Assembly: GCA_030427885.1 (NCBI GenBank)
Contig: JAUICM010000002.1
Coordinates: 1 to 64,000, forward strand
Origin: Rhodothermia bacterium
GTDB taxonomy: Bacteria > Bacteroidota > Rhodothermia > Balneolales > Balneolaceae
Length of the DNA: 64,000 nt
Reading direction: 5' to 3'
In this document: piece by piece, positions 35,530 to 43,927 of the stretch
How the letters are laid out: each line of letters begins with the position of its first letter
Numbering within the stretch: position 1 is the stretch's first letter
Translations under genes and position numbers: made by a program
Notes under the pieces: generated by a model
Told to the model about the DNA's origin: nothing
What the model saw: only the letters and a program-made list of their open reading frames with translations
Databases searched by the model: none

Positions 35530-38022
35530 TTATATGGTCTGCGCGACCTCTTTGCTGGTCAACCCATCACCTACAGGAGTTTCAGGAGTTTCATGCAGGT
35601 ATTCCTCCAAAGTGAATTCATCCACCTGAATGGCATCATTACGGGCGTCTTCTGCTTTTCTTACCATAGTAGCTTCCTCCTCTGTTATGAAGCCCTTTTT
35701 AAGTGCCGGATCTATCAGTTCTGGAACGGGTGCTTTTGGTATTTCCCGTTTCTTCATTGCTATATAGATCTTCTTATAAACAGGTGCAGCTTCTGTAATC
35801 AGATTTAAAGCATTTTCGTATCTGCCCACAGCTTGCTCGGGATCAGTCGGGATATAAGTTCCTTCAGTTATCCGGTTTCGCTGCTCGCCTACCTCTTGCA
35901 TAGCCATTGCCAGCTTGTGTCCGAGTTTATCGGATGGATAAGTACCAACAGGATTTAAACGAGACCATAATCCGGCCAGTCTGAAAGCCCAGCTTAAACC
36001 CGGAACCTTGATCTCTCTTAAGATCCCCTCAAATCCCTGTTGAATTCTGAAAAAGATATACTGCATGGCCCAGTCAAAGTAGACCTCGTCTTCTTTCCTT
36101 CTACCTTCAGCCTCAAATCTTCTCAATGTAGCTGCCGCCAGATACATATGACTTAATATATCTGCATAACGGCCAGCAATCTTCTCCTTCATTTTTAAAG
36201 CTCCGCCATAAGAACCCAGCGCTATATCAGCAAAGAATGCGAAACTGGCTGACGCCCAAGATAGCTTCCGGAAGTATTTAGCTGCCGGGCCAGTAACAGG
36301 AGAACCAGCAAGATATCCCCTGGTCAAACTCAACATGAAAGAGCGTGCTTTATTTCGTCCAACATGACCTATATGGCTCCAGAAATTTTCATCAAATGCC
36401 TTAACATCCCCTTCCTGAAGAGCATTGATCTCATTCAGTGCATAAGGGTGACATCTTATAGCACCCTGACCGAATATCATCAATGTTCGGGTAAGGATAT
36501 TGGCCCCTTCTACCGTGATCGCAATTGGCAGAGAAATATATCCATTGGCAAAGATATTGCGTGGTCCTCGCGATATTCCGGAACCTCCGACAATATCCAT
36601 AGAGTCATTGATGATTTCCCTCATCAATTCGGTAAAGTTATATTTGGCTATAGCTGTTACAACTGCAGGTTTTGCTCCTTTATCCAATCCCCCCGTGGTA
36701 TATCTGCGTGATGCTTCCATCAAATAGGTATAGCCACCGATTCTGGCCATAGGTTCCTCAATTCCTTCAAACTTTCCGATGTTTAACCCGAATTGTTTTC
36801 GGATCATCGCATAAGCACCGATCACTCGGGTAGCCATTTTGGCTCCGCCTAAACTCTGAGCTGGAAGTGAAATACCACGACCTACTGCAAGTGATTCCAT
36901 CAGCATACGCCAGCCATTTCCTGCACCATCCGGCCCACCAATGATAGACTCGACCGGTACAACCACATCATGACCGCGAGTTGGACAGTTATAAAATGGT
37001 ACGCCCAAAGGATCGTGACGCTTTCCGAGCACCACACCTTTTGCATCTGAAGGTACAAGTGCACAGGTAATTCCAAGATCTACACCTTTGCCTAATAAAT
37101 TCTCCGGATCTTTCAGTTTAAACGCTAATCCAAGAACCGTTGATATCGCCGCCAGTGTGATATATCTTTTGTTCCAGTTAAGCTTCAAATACAGTTTTCC
37201 ATCATCCCCTTTGAAAACCACACCATTCGAAAGCATTCCACCTGCATCTGATCCGGCATTGGGTTCAGTGAGCGCGAAACACGGCATTTCAACACCTGAA
37301 GCTAACCTGGGCAGATAATGTTCTTTTTGTTTATCCGTCCCGTAATGCATCAGTAATTCAGCAGGACCTAATGAATTCGGAACCATAACCGTTGTAGCTA
37401 ACGGTCCACATCTTGAGGCCAGTTTGGCCACAATTGCACTATGTGCAGTTGCTGAAAACTCATGACCACCAAATTTCTTTGGAATAATCAGTCCAAAGAA
37501 CCCTTCTTTTCGCATATAATCCCAAGCTTCTTCTGTAAAATCCTTTTTTACAAAAACATCCCAGTCGTTTACCATGGAACAAAGTGTCTCAACCTGATTG
37601 TCCATGAAATCCTGCTCTTCTTTGGTAAGTTCAGGATATGGTTCGTTGAGAATGCGTTTGAAGTCAGGCTTACCAGAAAACAACTCTCCTTCCACCCAAA
37701 CTGTACCCGCATCGATGGCTGTCTGTTCTGTTTCTGAAATGGTTGGCAAAAAGTTAAGTACATCCAGTAATTTCATGATTGGAGCACTTAACAAGGTTCT
37801 CCTCACTGGTTTTACGTTAAAGAGTACCACAAAAACTGAATAGGCTATGTAGACCCATTGCGGTACTTCAAGACCTGCAAGGCCGATATAACCAGCTATT
37901 GCCCATATCCATAAGGGGGCTCCGGTATAAGCCAGGGTTATTGCCAATACTATTGCAACTCCCACCGATGCCCATATGGGTACTTCATAAATAAATCCTA
38001 AATATTCCGCTAATACTTCCAT
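35530..38022 (-). CDS. fadE: Acyl-CoA dehydrogenase, FadE type
   Basis: FAD-dependent first step of fatty-acid beta-oxidation. At 830 residues it has the FadE layout: hydrophobic N-terminus (about 1-75), an acyl-CoA dehydrogenase core (FGLIIPKKFGGHEFSATAHSAIVAKL; ALTEPNAGSDAGG; GRGISLPAQSLGGAK) and a C-terminal DUF1974 domain (YFRKLSWASASFAFFADIALGSYGGALK...). It is transcribed with the TetR gene ten bases upstream and ends at a strong terminator. The hydrophobic start suggests membrane association. Confidence 0.95.
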   Translation of the reverse strand: MEVLAEYLGFIYEVPIWASVGVAIVLAITLAYTGAPLWIWAIAGYIGLAGLEVPQWVYIAYSVFVVLFNVKPVRRTLLSAPIMKLLDVLNFLPTISETEQTAIDAGTVWVEGELFSGKPDFKRILNEPYPELTKEEQDFMDNQVETLCSMVNDWDVFVKKDFTEEAWDYMRKEGFFGLIIPKKFGGHEFSATAHSAIVAKLASRCGPLATTVMVPNSLGPAELLMHYGTDKQKEHYLPRLASGVEMPCFALTEPNAGSDAGGMLSNGVVFKGDDGKLYLKLNWNKRYITLAAISTVLGLAFKLKDPENLLGKGVDLGITCALVPSDAKGVVLGKRHDPLGVPFYNCPTRGHDVVVPVESIIGGPDGAGNGWRMLMESLAVGRGISLPAQSLGGAKMATRVIGAYAMIRKQFGLNIGKFEGIEEPMARIGGYTYLMEASRRYTTGGLDKGAKPAVVTAIAKYNFTELMREIINDSMDIVGGSGISRGPRNIFANGYISLPIAITVEGANILTRTLMIFGQGAIRCHPYALNEINALQEGDVKAFDENFWSHIGHVGRNKARSFMLSLTRGYLAGSPVTGPAAKYFRKLSWASASFAFFADIALGSYGGALKMKEKIAGRYADILSHMYLAAATLRRFEAEGRRKEDEVYFDWAMQYIFFRIQQGFEGILREIKVPGLSWAFRLAGLWSRLNPVGTYPSDKLGHKLAMAMQEVGEQRNRITEGTYIPTDPEQAVGRYENALNLITEAAPVYKKIYIAMKKREIPKAPVPELIDPALKKGFITEEEATMVRKAEDARNDAIQVDEFTLEEYLHETPETPVGDGLTSKEVAQTI

Positions 38023-38031
38023 ACTTATCCT

Positions 38032-38634
38032 CTATGATATTTTAATCCTTGCGAAGAACCCTTGAATAATATGCTCAATGGATTCTTCAATAAATTTCTC
38101 CCTGTCAATTCTGCTATCCAATCTTTGATTCAACACTACTGATATCACACCATGCAACTGAGCCCAGATCGAATATGCCGCTATTAAGGGTTCGTCCACT
38201 TCCATGTGGCCTTCTTTAACTCCTTGTTCCAGAACTGAGCCAAGTAAGGTATATCCTCTTCTGGCTTTTCTGAATTTTTCCTTGGGATACCGGGCCATTC
38301 TTTCCGACTGGACCATATAAATAACCTGATACTTTTCCGGATTTTGAAGAGCGAAATCCACATAGCTATGGATAATCGCTTCAAACCTGGCAATTGTATC
38401 ATCATACCGGGCTGCTCCCTTTTCTATTGCCACACTCAGATCTTCCACCGATTCTTCAATAAGCGTATGTACCAGATGATCTTTATTCTCAAAATAGAGA
38501 TAGATACTTGTTGCTGATACTCCCACTGCATTGGCTATTTTCCGCATAGATATAGATGAATATCCATCAGAAAATAACATATGCCTTGTTGTTTCCAGAA
38601 TGCGGTCTCTTAAGGGAATTTCTTCAGTATTCAT
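38032..38634 (-). CDS. TetR-family regulator of fadE
   Basis: The 200-residue product has a TetR HTH (RILETTRHMLFSDGYSSISMRKIANAVGVSATSIYLYFENKDHL) and a helical ligand domain. It sits ten bases before fadE in the same direction, so it is probably an acyl-CoA-responsive, autoregulating repressor of beta-oxidation (functional analogue of FadR/PsrA). GTTAAC repeats directly upstream are its candidate operator. The ligand is inferred from context. Confidence 0.92.
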   Translation of the reverse strand: MNTEEIPLRDRILETTRHMLFSDGYSSISMRKIANAVGVSATSIYLYFENKDHLVHTLIEESVEDLSVAIEKGAARYDDTIARFEAIIHSYVDFALQNPEKYQVIYMVQSERMARYPKEKFRKARRGYTLLGSVLEQGVKEGHMEVDEPLIAAYSIWAQLHGVISVVLNQRLDSRIDREKFIEESIEHIIQGFFARIKIS

Positions 38635-38641
38635 AACAGTA

Positions 38642-38672
38642 GGTTAACAGTGTTAACTTAACGAAGTTAACC
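38642..38672. promoter_or_regulatory. Candidate TetR operator (GTTAAC repeats)
   Basis: Three GTTAAC hexamers at 38643-38648, 38652-38657 and 38666-38671, with the outer pair forming GGTTAAC...GTTAACC inverted arms. The block starts eight bases upstream of the tetR ATG, where an autoregulator would bind. Confidence 0.6.
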
Positions 38673-38781
38673 AATCCTAAAGGAAAGTCAAGTCGTGGCT
38701 TTTTTTGGAGAAACTTATTTTTACATGTTTACCGCAACTTTAAACCCTTCAGGACTTAAAGATTCAAAAAAAAACGATGAT

Positions 38782-39735
38782 ATGAGCCCCTTAGTAAAGC
38801 TTACGATCTCCTGCCTTTTTGCAATCCTGATAATGACACCTGATTCTGCTAACTCACATCCATGGGGCGGATTAGTGATCGATGCAGAAGGAAATATTTA
38901 TTTCACTTTCATCTGCCCGATGGTTGATAACGATCATCATGCATGTGTTTGGAAGATCGACCCCAATCAGGAGTTGAGTGAGGTCTTGCAATCGCGCCGA
39001 TCCCCCAGTGATATAGTTTTGGCACGAACCCAGAATCGGATTATTTATGGAGCCGAACGCACGGGCCAGAATCCAAATCAATCCTACAGTCTTTGGAGAA
39101 TTAACGAGTCAGGTGGAACTCCATTTATTAAACCGACTACGAATCAAGAACTTTTCTTTATTCAATCTTATGCCGTTTCCGATGATGGGGATATTTATTT
39201 TGCACGGGACTCAAAGATCTTTGTGCGTTCCAGTGATCAGAGTATCTCTGAATTTAAGCTTGATCAGGAAATTGGGAGAATCGGGCTTTTGTCGTTCAGT
39301 CCTTCAGGAAAACTCTTCATTGTTGCAGAAGACGGTCTCTACAAAAAAAATAAGAACGGCTTAGAGCTTATTGCAAAACAATTGAAAGAGGAAAATCCTG
39401 AAAACATTCCGTTCCGCGGAGCAAATATCCTATTCGATATGACCATTGATAAAGATGAGAATATATACCTGGCCTATTATGGAAACAGACAGGTTATCAG
39501 GATCTCTGCTGATAGAGAAAAAAAAGTAATTCTTGAAGCCAAAGCACCATGGTCACCTCATGGAATCGATATACATAATGGAGAGGTATATGTACTGGAA
39601 TCTACACTGGGAGATGGAAAATGGTGGGAATTCTGGAATAGAAATGATGACAGAATAATACCCAGGATCAGAAGGATAAATGCCGATGGTACTGTTTCTG
39701 TTATTTACGACTACCTCGAAGCTAATCCAGACTGA
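38782..39735 (+). CDS. Secreted propeller-like protein
   Basis: From ATG 38782 the product is 317 residues with a signal peptide (LTISCLFAILIMTPDSANS). The ORF extends to 38695, but those 29 residues look non-coding and precede the signal, so the later start is preferred. Repeats such as GGLVIDAEGNIYFTFI, YAVSDDGDIYFARDSK, SFSPSGKLFIVAEDG and TIDKDENIYLAYYGN suggest an NHL/SMP-30-type propeller. His- and Cys-containing NDHHACVW may bind metal. Function not recognised. The 3' end overlaps trmB by 14 bases. Confidence 0.72.
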   Translation: MSPLVKLTISCLFAILIMTPDSANSHPWGGLVIDAEGNIYFTFICPMVDNDHHACVWKIDPNQELSEVLQSRRSPSDIVLARTQNRIIYGAERTGQNPNQSYSLWRINESGGTPFIKPTTNQELFFIQSYAVSDDGDIYFARDSKIFVRSSDQSISEFKLDQEIGRIGLLSFSPSGKLFIVAEDGLYKKNKNGLELIAKQLKEENPENIPFRGANILFDMTIDKDENIYLAYYGNRQVIRISADREKKVILEAKAPWSPHGIDIHNGEVYVLESTLGDGKWWEFWNRNDDRIIPRIRRINADGTVSVIYDYLEANPD

Positions 39736-40378
39736 AAGACAGAAAGCGGATAGTCCTAGCCTTTTTCAGATGCATTCCTTCGTAATAGGTCCTTATGGAG
39801 AGTTCTGGGTCTTCCGGGCATTGCTTGTACACATCCGATACATTTCGGTGAAGTGTAAGATCCAGGTCCTCTATTACTTCCAGCGTGAACTCGTACAGCT
39901 CAGGGCTGTCGGTTTTCAGATTGATGGTTGCACCCTTTTTCAAAAGCGGACGATACAGATCCAGGAATTTAGGAGATGTTAACTTCTTCCGATCTTTCTT
40001 TAGTTGAGGATCCGGAAATATGATCCAGATCTTATCAATTTCGCCTTCTGCAAAAAACTGATCCAAATGATCGATATAAGCTCTGAAGTACCGGACGTTT
40101 TGCAGTTTCTCATCTAGCGCTCTTTTTGCTCCAACCCATAGCCGGTTACCCTTAATATCAAATCCAATATAATTTCTCTCAGGATAAAGACTTGCTAAAC
40201 CAGTGGAATATTCTCCTTTCCCACATGCCAGTTCCAGTATTATAGGACCATCATTTTTAAAGATCTCAGAATTCCAGGTTCCTGCCGGGAACGGGTTACG
40301 ACTATTATATTCCGTCCATTCAAAGGTGTTTGGAAGCTTAGGGAGATCTTCCATCCTTTGTTCTTTGATCTTCGGCAT
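39722..40378 (-). CDS. trmB: tRNA (guanine-N7)-methyltransferase
   Basis: SAM-dependent enzyme making m7G46 in tRNA. The 218 residues include the SAM motif ILELACGKGEYSTGLA, GFDIKGNRLWVGAKRAL, and the IIFPDPQLKKDRKKLTSPKFLDLYRPLLK substrate segment (PDPW-like, here PDPQ). It follows pdxH by two bases in a minus-strand operon of thioredoxin-like protein, pdxH and trmB, and overlaps the convergent propeller gene. Confidence 0.95.
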   Translation of the reverse strand: MPKIKEQRMEDLPKLPNTFEWTEYNSRNPFPAGTWNSEIFKNDGPIILELACGKGEYSTGLASLYPERNYIGFDIKGNRLWVGAKRALDEKLQNVRYFRAYIDHLDQFFAEGEIDKIWIIFPDPQLKKDRKKLTSPKFLDLYRPLLKKGATINLKTDSPELYEFTLEVIEDLDLTLHRNVSDVYKQCPEDPELSIRTYYEGMHLKKARTIRFLSFSLD

Positions 40379-40380
40379 AA

Positions 40381-41025
40381 TCAGGGAGAGAGTCTTTTAA
40401 TAGTCCAGCTATTACCTTCTTTGGTATAAATAACTCTGTCATGTAGTCGGCTTCTTCTGCCCTGCCAGAACTCAAAATAGTTTGGGGTTACTTTATAACC
40501 ACCCCATGTATCCGGCATTGGCACCTCTCCTTCAGGATATTTGGATTTCAGCTCACTGAATTTCGAATCCAGATAGTCTCTGCTATCTACAACCTCACTT
40601 TGATTAGAAGCTAGCGCTCCTATCTGACTCATATAAGGCCTTACTTTAAAATATGCTTCACTTTCTGACCTTGGCAGCTTTTCTGCAGTTCCATCCACCC
40701 GGATCTGTCGCTCCAATTCCGGCCAGAAAAAACACATGGAAACATTAGGATTCGCTTCTATTTCTTTGCCTTTATCACTGGCCTGATTGGTAAAGAACGT
40801 AGCCCCATCTTCATCAAATCCTTTTAAGAGAACGATCCGGGAATGAGGTTTACCAGAAGCATCTACAGTCGATAAGGTCGTTGCGCTGGGCTCGATCACT
40901 TTCGAATCCAATGCTTCCTGAAACCAATGCTGAAATTGCACAGACGGATTCGGATCTACATCTTTTTCGTCAAGAGAATTCTTAGTGTAATCCTGCCTGA
41001 TTTTCTGTAGATCCAATTCGCTCAT
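40381..41025 (-). CDS. pdxH: Pyridoxamine 5'-phosphate oxidase
   Basis: FMN enzyme oxidising pyridoxine/pyridoxamine phosphate to PLP. The 214 residues carry the N-terminal MSELDLQKIRQDYTKNSLDEKD and the FMN motif SRIVLLKGFDEDGATFFTNQASDKGKEI. CMFFWPELERQIRVDG follows, as does the C-terminal FWQGRRSRLHDRVIYTKEG...WTIKRLSP. Its ATG overlaps the thioredoxin-like gene stop by four bases. It supplies PLP, which several enzymes in this window use. Confidence 0.97.
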   Translation of the reverse strand: MSELDLQKIRQDYTKNSLDEKDVDPNPSVQFQHWFQEALDSKVIEPSATTLSTVDASGKPHSRIVLLKGFDEDGATFFTNQASDKGKEIEANPNVSMCFFWPELERQIRVDGTAEKLPRSESEAYFKVRPYMSQIGALASNQSEVVDSRDYLDSKFSELKSKYPEGEVPMPDTWGGYKVTPNYFEFWQGRRSRLHDRVIYTKEGNSWTIKRLSP

Positions 41026-41609
41026 TTTATTCCAAAATAATCTGGTTCATTACCAGGTTTCCATTTGATGTTGCAACCAATGCTTGGTAATTGGTTTTCG
41101 ATAGGTTCATCTCCATCCAGTATAGCATCGATAGCCGCTGCAAGGTCTTTACCTGTCACTTCAACGTCATTGCCAGGACGGCTGTCGTCGAAGCGTCCAC
41201 GATACGTTAATTTCAGATCCTTATCGAATACGAAAAAATCAGGGGTACAAGCTGCTTTGTATGCATGTGCTACTTCCTGTGTCTCATCGTATAGATACGG
41301 AAAAGGATAGTGCTCACTTCGCACTACTTCAACCATTCTTTCAGGTGCATCATCCGGGTAATGTCCAATATCATTTGAACTTATCGCCACAAAGCCGATA
41401 CCTTCCTGAATATACTTTTCTGCCAGCTTCACAAGCTGTTCATTTATGTGCTTAACATAAGGGCAATGATTGCAAATAAATGCAACAACCGTTCCTTTCG
41501 AATATTTTGAATACTTCTCCAGAGTGAGAACTCCCCCTGTTACTATTGGAAGGGTGAAGTTCGGGGCTGCTGTTTTTAGTTCCAACATTGTTGATTCAAC
41601 TGCTGCCAT
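41022..41609 (-). CDS. Thioredoxin-like/AhpC-TSA family protein
   Basis: The 195-residue product is a thioredoxin-fold protein with AVVAFICNHCPYVKHINEQ containing a C-x2-C redox motif (CNHC), and GVQFVAISSND-type strands (GIGFVAISSND). It has a peroxiredoxin-like N-terminus (APNFTLPIV) and CTPDFFVFDKDLKLTYRGRFDD. There is no signal peptide, so it is cytosolic. Family members are annotated as thioredoxin family or redoxin proteins of unclear partner. First gene of the operon with pdxH and trmB. Confidence 0.88.
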   Translation of the reverse strand: MAAVESTMLELKTAAPNFTLPIVTGGVLTLEKYSKYSKGTVVAFICNHCPYVKHINEQLVKLAEKYIQEGIGFVAISSNDIGHYPDDAPERMVEVVRSEHYPFPYLYDETQEVAHAYKAACTPDFFVFDKDLKLTYRGRFDDSRPGNDVEVTGKDLAAAIDAILDGDEPIENQLPSIGCNIKWKPGNEPDYFGIK

Positions 41610-41764
41610 AATAGACGTGTCTTCTCATTTAATACTACAACCTTTCAAAGTCGCAGCGTTGTTCATCTTGATAAATATGTAAGGGTATAAAATACGCTTA
41701 ATTTTAGGCAGGTTAAAGTTAATTCTGGTTAGAAAGGTTGTTAAAAAAAATTACCAGACAAAAA

Positions 41765-41890
41765 AAACCCGATACCCTTTGAGTAATTATAGTGGTCATC
41801 TATGTTTAAAAAGCTACTCGTAGTTAAAAGGGCACCGGGAAGCTACATCCATTAAGACGAGTGAACTTTCAAAAAGTTTCCCGGTGAATA
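41765..41890 (-). ncRNA. Candidate structured RNA/terminator element with alternative hairpins
   Basis: This is the only gene-free stretch above 300 bases (41610-41917). On the minus strand 41833-41844 can pair with 41875-41886 (nine base pairs then an A-C mismatch), or 41827-41839 can pair with 41768-41780 (13 pairs with two G-U) followed by eight T. The two helices share 41833-41839, so they exclude each other, as in attenuators. A further ACTCGT/ACGAGT match links 41816-41821 and 41857-41862. It starts about 30 bases after the radical SAM stop, so a long 3'UTR terminator is the simple reading. On the plus strand helix 1 pairs slightly better, so orientation is not certain. Confidence 0.35.
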
Positions 41891-41917
41891 TTAAAAATTT
41901 GTAAAGCGTTGAGTCGC

Positions 41918-42976
41918 TTAAAATAAGCTGAGTTGATCGCCCGAAACTTTCACAAAATGTTCGGTAGTCATTGGCTTTCTTTCATGATTAAAACCTAGTC
42001 TTTTTGCGTGAATACTAAAGATGTCCTCAATCTGTTTTGCGAAATTACCTTCACCCCTCATTCTTTTACCAAACTCAGCCTCGTATAGTTTTCCACCTCT
42101 CATATCAAGAAGGCGGTTTCTTATCTTATCTTTTCTGTCTGGGAAGTATTGTTCAAGCCAATCGATAAATATATCCTTCACCTTATAGGGTAATCTGAGT
42201 ATGATAAATCCCGCTGTTTGTGCGCCGGCATCCGCTGCGGACCTGAGGATATCCGCCAATTCATGATCGGTGAGTCCCGGAACGATCGGCGCAACATTAA
42301 CCCCAACCGGTATGCCCGCTTCAGCCAGTTTTTCTATTGCTTTCAACCTCCTGTATGGTCGGGAGGTCCGGGGTTCCATAACCTCTGTAATTTTTTTATC
42401 TAAGGATGTAACGGAAATGGTGGTTCTCACACAATTAAACTCTGCAAGTCTTTTAAGCTGATCTATATCTCTTGTGATCAGGTGGTTCTTTGTGATGATA
42501 CCAACCGGGTTTCTATATTCTGCAAGAACTTCAAGGCATCCCCGCGTTAGTTTTAATTTCTTTTCCAGTGGTTGATATACATCCGTAATGCCACTCATTG
42601 CAATTATTTGAGGCTCCCATTTTGGAGACCTCAGCGTCTTCCTGAGCAATTCTGGTGCCTCATACTTCACAACGATCTTGGTCTCAAAATCCAGACCTAC
42701 AGAAAACCCAAGGTACTCATGAAAAGGCCTCGCATAACAATAAACACAACCATGTTCACATCCCCGGTATGGATTCAATCCAGCTTCGAATGGAATATCG
42801 GGACTTTTATTAAACGAGATGATATTCTTTGTATCATCTTTGATCAGTTGTGTTTTCTGTGAGGGTTTTTCTCCTGTCTCTTCATCAAGTTCATAATCCA
42901 CGTAATGCCCTTCGAATCGATTCACAGGATTGTCGGAAGCTCCCCTTCCGCGAATAGGTTTTTGTAGTTGAGTCAT
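41918..42976 (-). CDS. PA0069-family radical SAM protein
   Basis: The 352-residue product has the radical SAM cluster motif C-x3-C-x2-C in YRGCEHGCVYCYAR, followed by GLDFETKIVVKYEAPELLRKTLRSPKWEPQIIAMSGITDVYQPLEKK, typical of the SPL/PA0069-like subgroup. A C-terminal SPASM cluster is not seen. Substrate unknown; DNA-repair-related roles have been suggested from similarity to spore photoproduct lyase, but that is family-level. Monocistronic, with the structured element downstream. Confidence 0.88.
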   Translation of the reverse strand: MTQLQKPIRGRGASDNPVNRFEGHYVDYELDEETGEKPSQKTQLIKDDTKNIISFNKSPDIPFEAGLNPYRGCEHGCVYCYARPFHEYLGFSVGLDFETKIVVKYEAPELLRKTLRSPKWEPQIIAMSGITDVYQPLEKKLKLTRGCLEVLAEYRNPVGIITKNHLITRDIDQLKRLAEFNCVRTTISVTSLDKKITEVMEPRTSRPYRRLKAIEKLAEAGIPVGVNVAPIVPGLTDHELADILRSAADAGAQTAGFIILRLPYKVKDIFIDWLEQYFPDRKDKIRNRLLDMRGGKLYEAEFGKRMRGEGNFAKQIEDIFSIHAKRLGFNHERKPMTTEHFVKVSGDQLSLF

Positions 42977-43042
42977 ATTTGAAAATATTTATACACATAT
43001 ATTGTACATATATTTAATATCAACACAAAACCTTTTATAAAT

Positions 43043-43069
43043 AAAAAAGCCTCCCAAATGGAAGGCTTC
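43043..43069 (-). terminator. Terminator after the lipoprotein gene
   Basis: Minus strand GAAGCCTTCC / GGGAGGCTT hairpin with a T6 tail, 31 bases after the stop of the lipoprotein at 43100. Confidence 0.85.
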
Positions 43070-43099
43070 AAATAAACGTTGAATAATTCTACTCAATTG

Positions 43100-43879
43100 C
43101 TACGAGGTACATTCAATATCCTGGAACTGTTCATCCCAGCAAGCCTTTTCCCCATTATTAAAACCAGGAGCAATAATAAACCCAACCTTGGTTTCTACAT
43201 TCCATTCTACGATCACAGTTGAATTTTCTTCGGCCTGAAAAAATGTTATGGTCTTAATCGTACCATCAAATTCATATGAAATAGTAGCGTGAGCAGTGTT
43301 GCTTCCGTTTTCATAAAAATTCATGTCCAGGGATGTAAGATCTTCAGTGATCTCCCAATTGCTTGAAGCAACAACATCTTCTGTTTCAATATTGTGAATG
43401 TTCCATACACCGTCTTTGCCGTTGTAGGTTGAGGTTCCTGAGAAATACAAAAATTGTTGAGCTGTTTGCTGACCAAATGTGAAGTACAATGACCAGGTAA
43501 CTTCTTCCCTTCCTGTATTTGCAATTAACAATGCAGCCCCTCCTGCTTGCTGGAGATTAAATGACCAATTCCATTCTCCATCCCCCTTATATTCAGGTTC
43601 TGCATTCTTTGCTGCTTCCAGGATAATGGCAGGTATACGATTTACCTGTAAAACACCTCCAAGTACTGTAGCTGTAAACCGTGCCCTGAACGATGCAGAA
43701 TCGGTTTGAGACGATACATCTTTTCGTTGAACCTGAAGATCACTTATATCGATATCCATAGTTGAGGATGTTGGAATTACAGGCGGATCTCCAGCCACAT
43801 CGTTTGAATCAGAACACGATACAAACAGGATACCCATCAACATTAACATTGCAGTTAATCTTACTGTAGTTACTCTCAT
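43100..43879 (-). CDS. Hypothetical lipoprotein
   Basis: The 259-residue product begins with a lipoprotein signal (MLMLMGILFVSC, lipobox FVSC, Cys about 22), then a Ser/Asp-rich linker and a beta-rich domain (GEWNWSFNLQQAGGAALLIANTGREEVTWSLYFTFG). I do not recognise the family. It is followed by a terminator and preceded, 48 bases away, by the amidohydrolase gene in the same direction, with which it may share a transcript. Confidence 0.75.
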   Translation of the reverse strand: MRVTTVRLTAMLMLMGILFVSCSDSNDVAGDPPVIPTSSTMDIDISDLQVQRKDVSSQTDSASFRARFTATVLGGVLQVNRIPAIILEAAKNAEPEYKGDGEWNWSFNLQQAGGAALLIANTGREEVTWSLYFTFGQQTAQQFLYFSGTSTYNGKDGVWNIHNIETEDVVASSNWEITEDLTSLDMNFYENGSNTAHATISYEFDGTIKTITFFQAEENSTVIVEWNVETKVGFIIAPGFNNGEKACWDEQFQDIECTS

Positions 43880-43927
43880 GACATTAAGTTTAGTTAGTAA
43901 TTCTCTCTTTTAGAGTAAAAATAGTGC

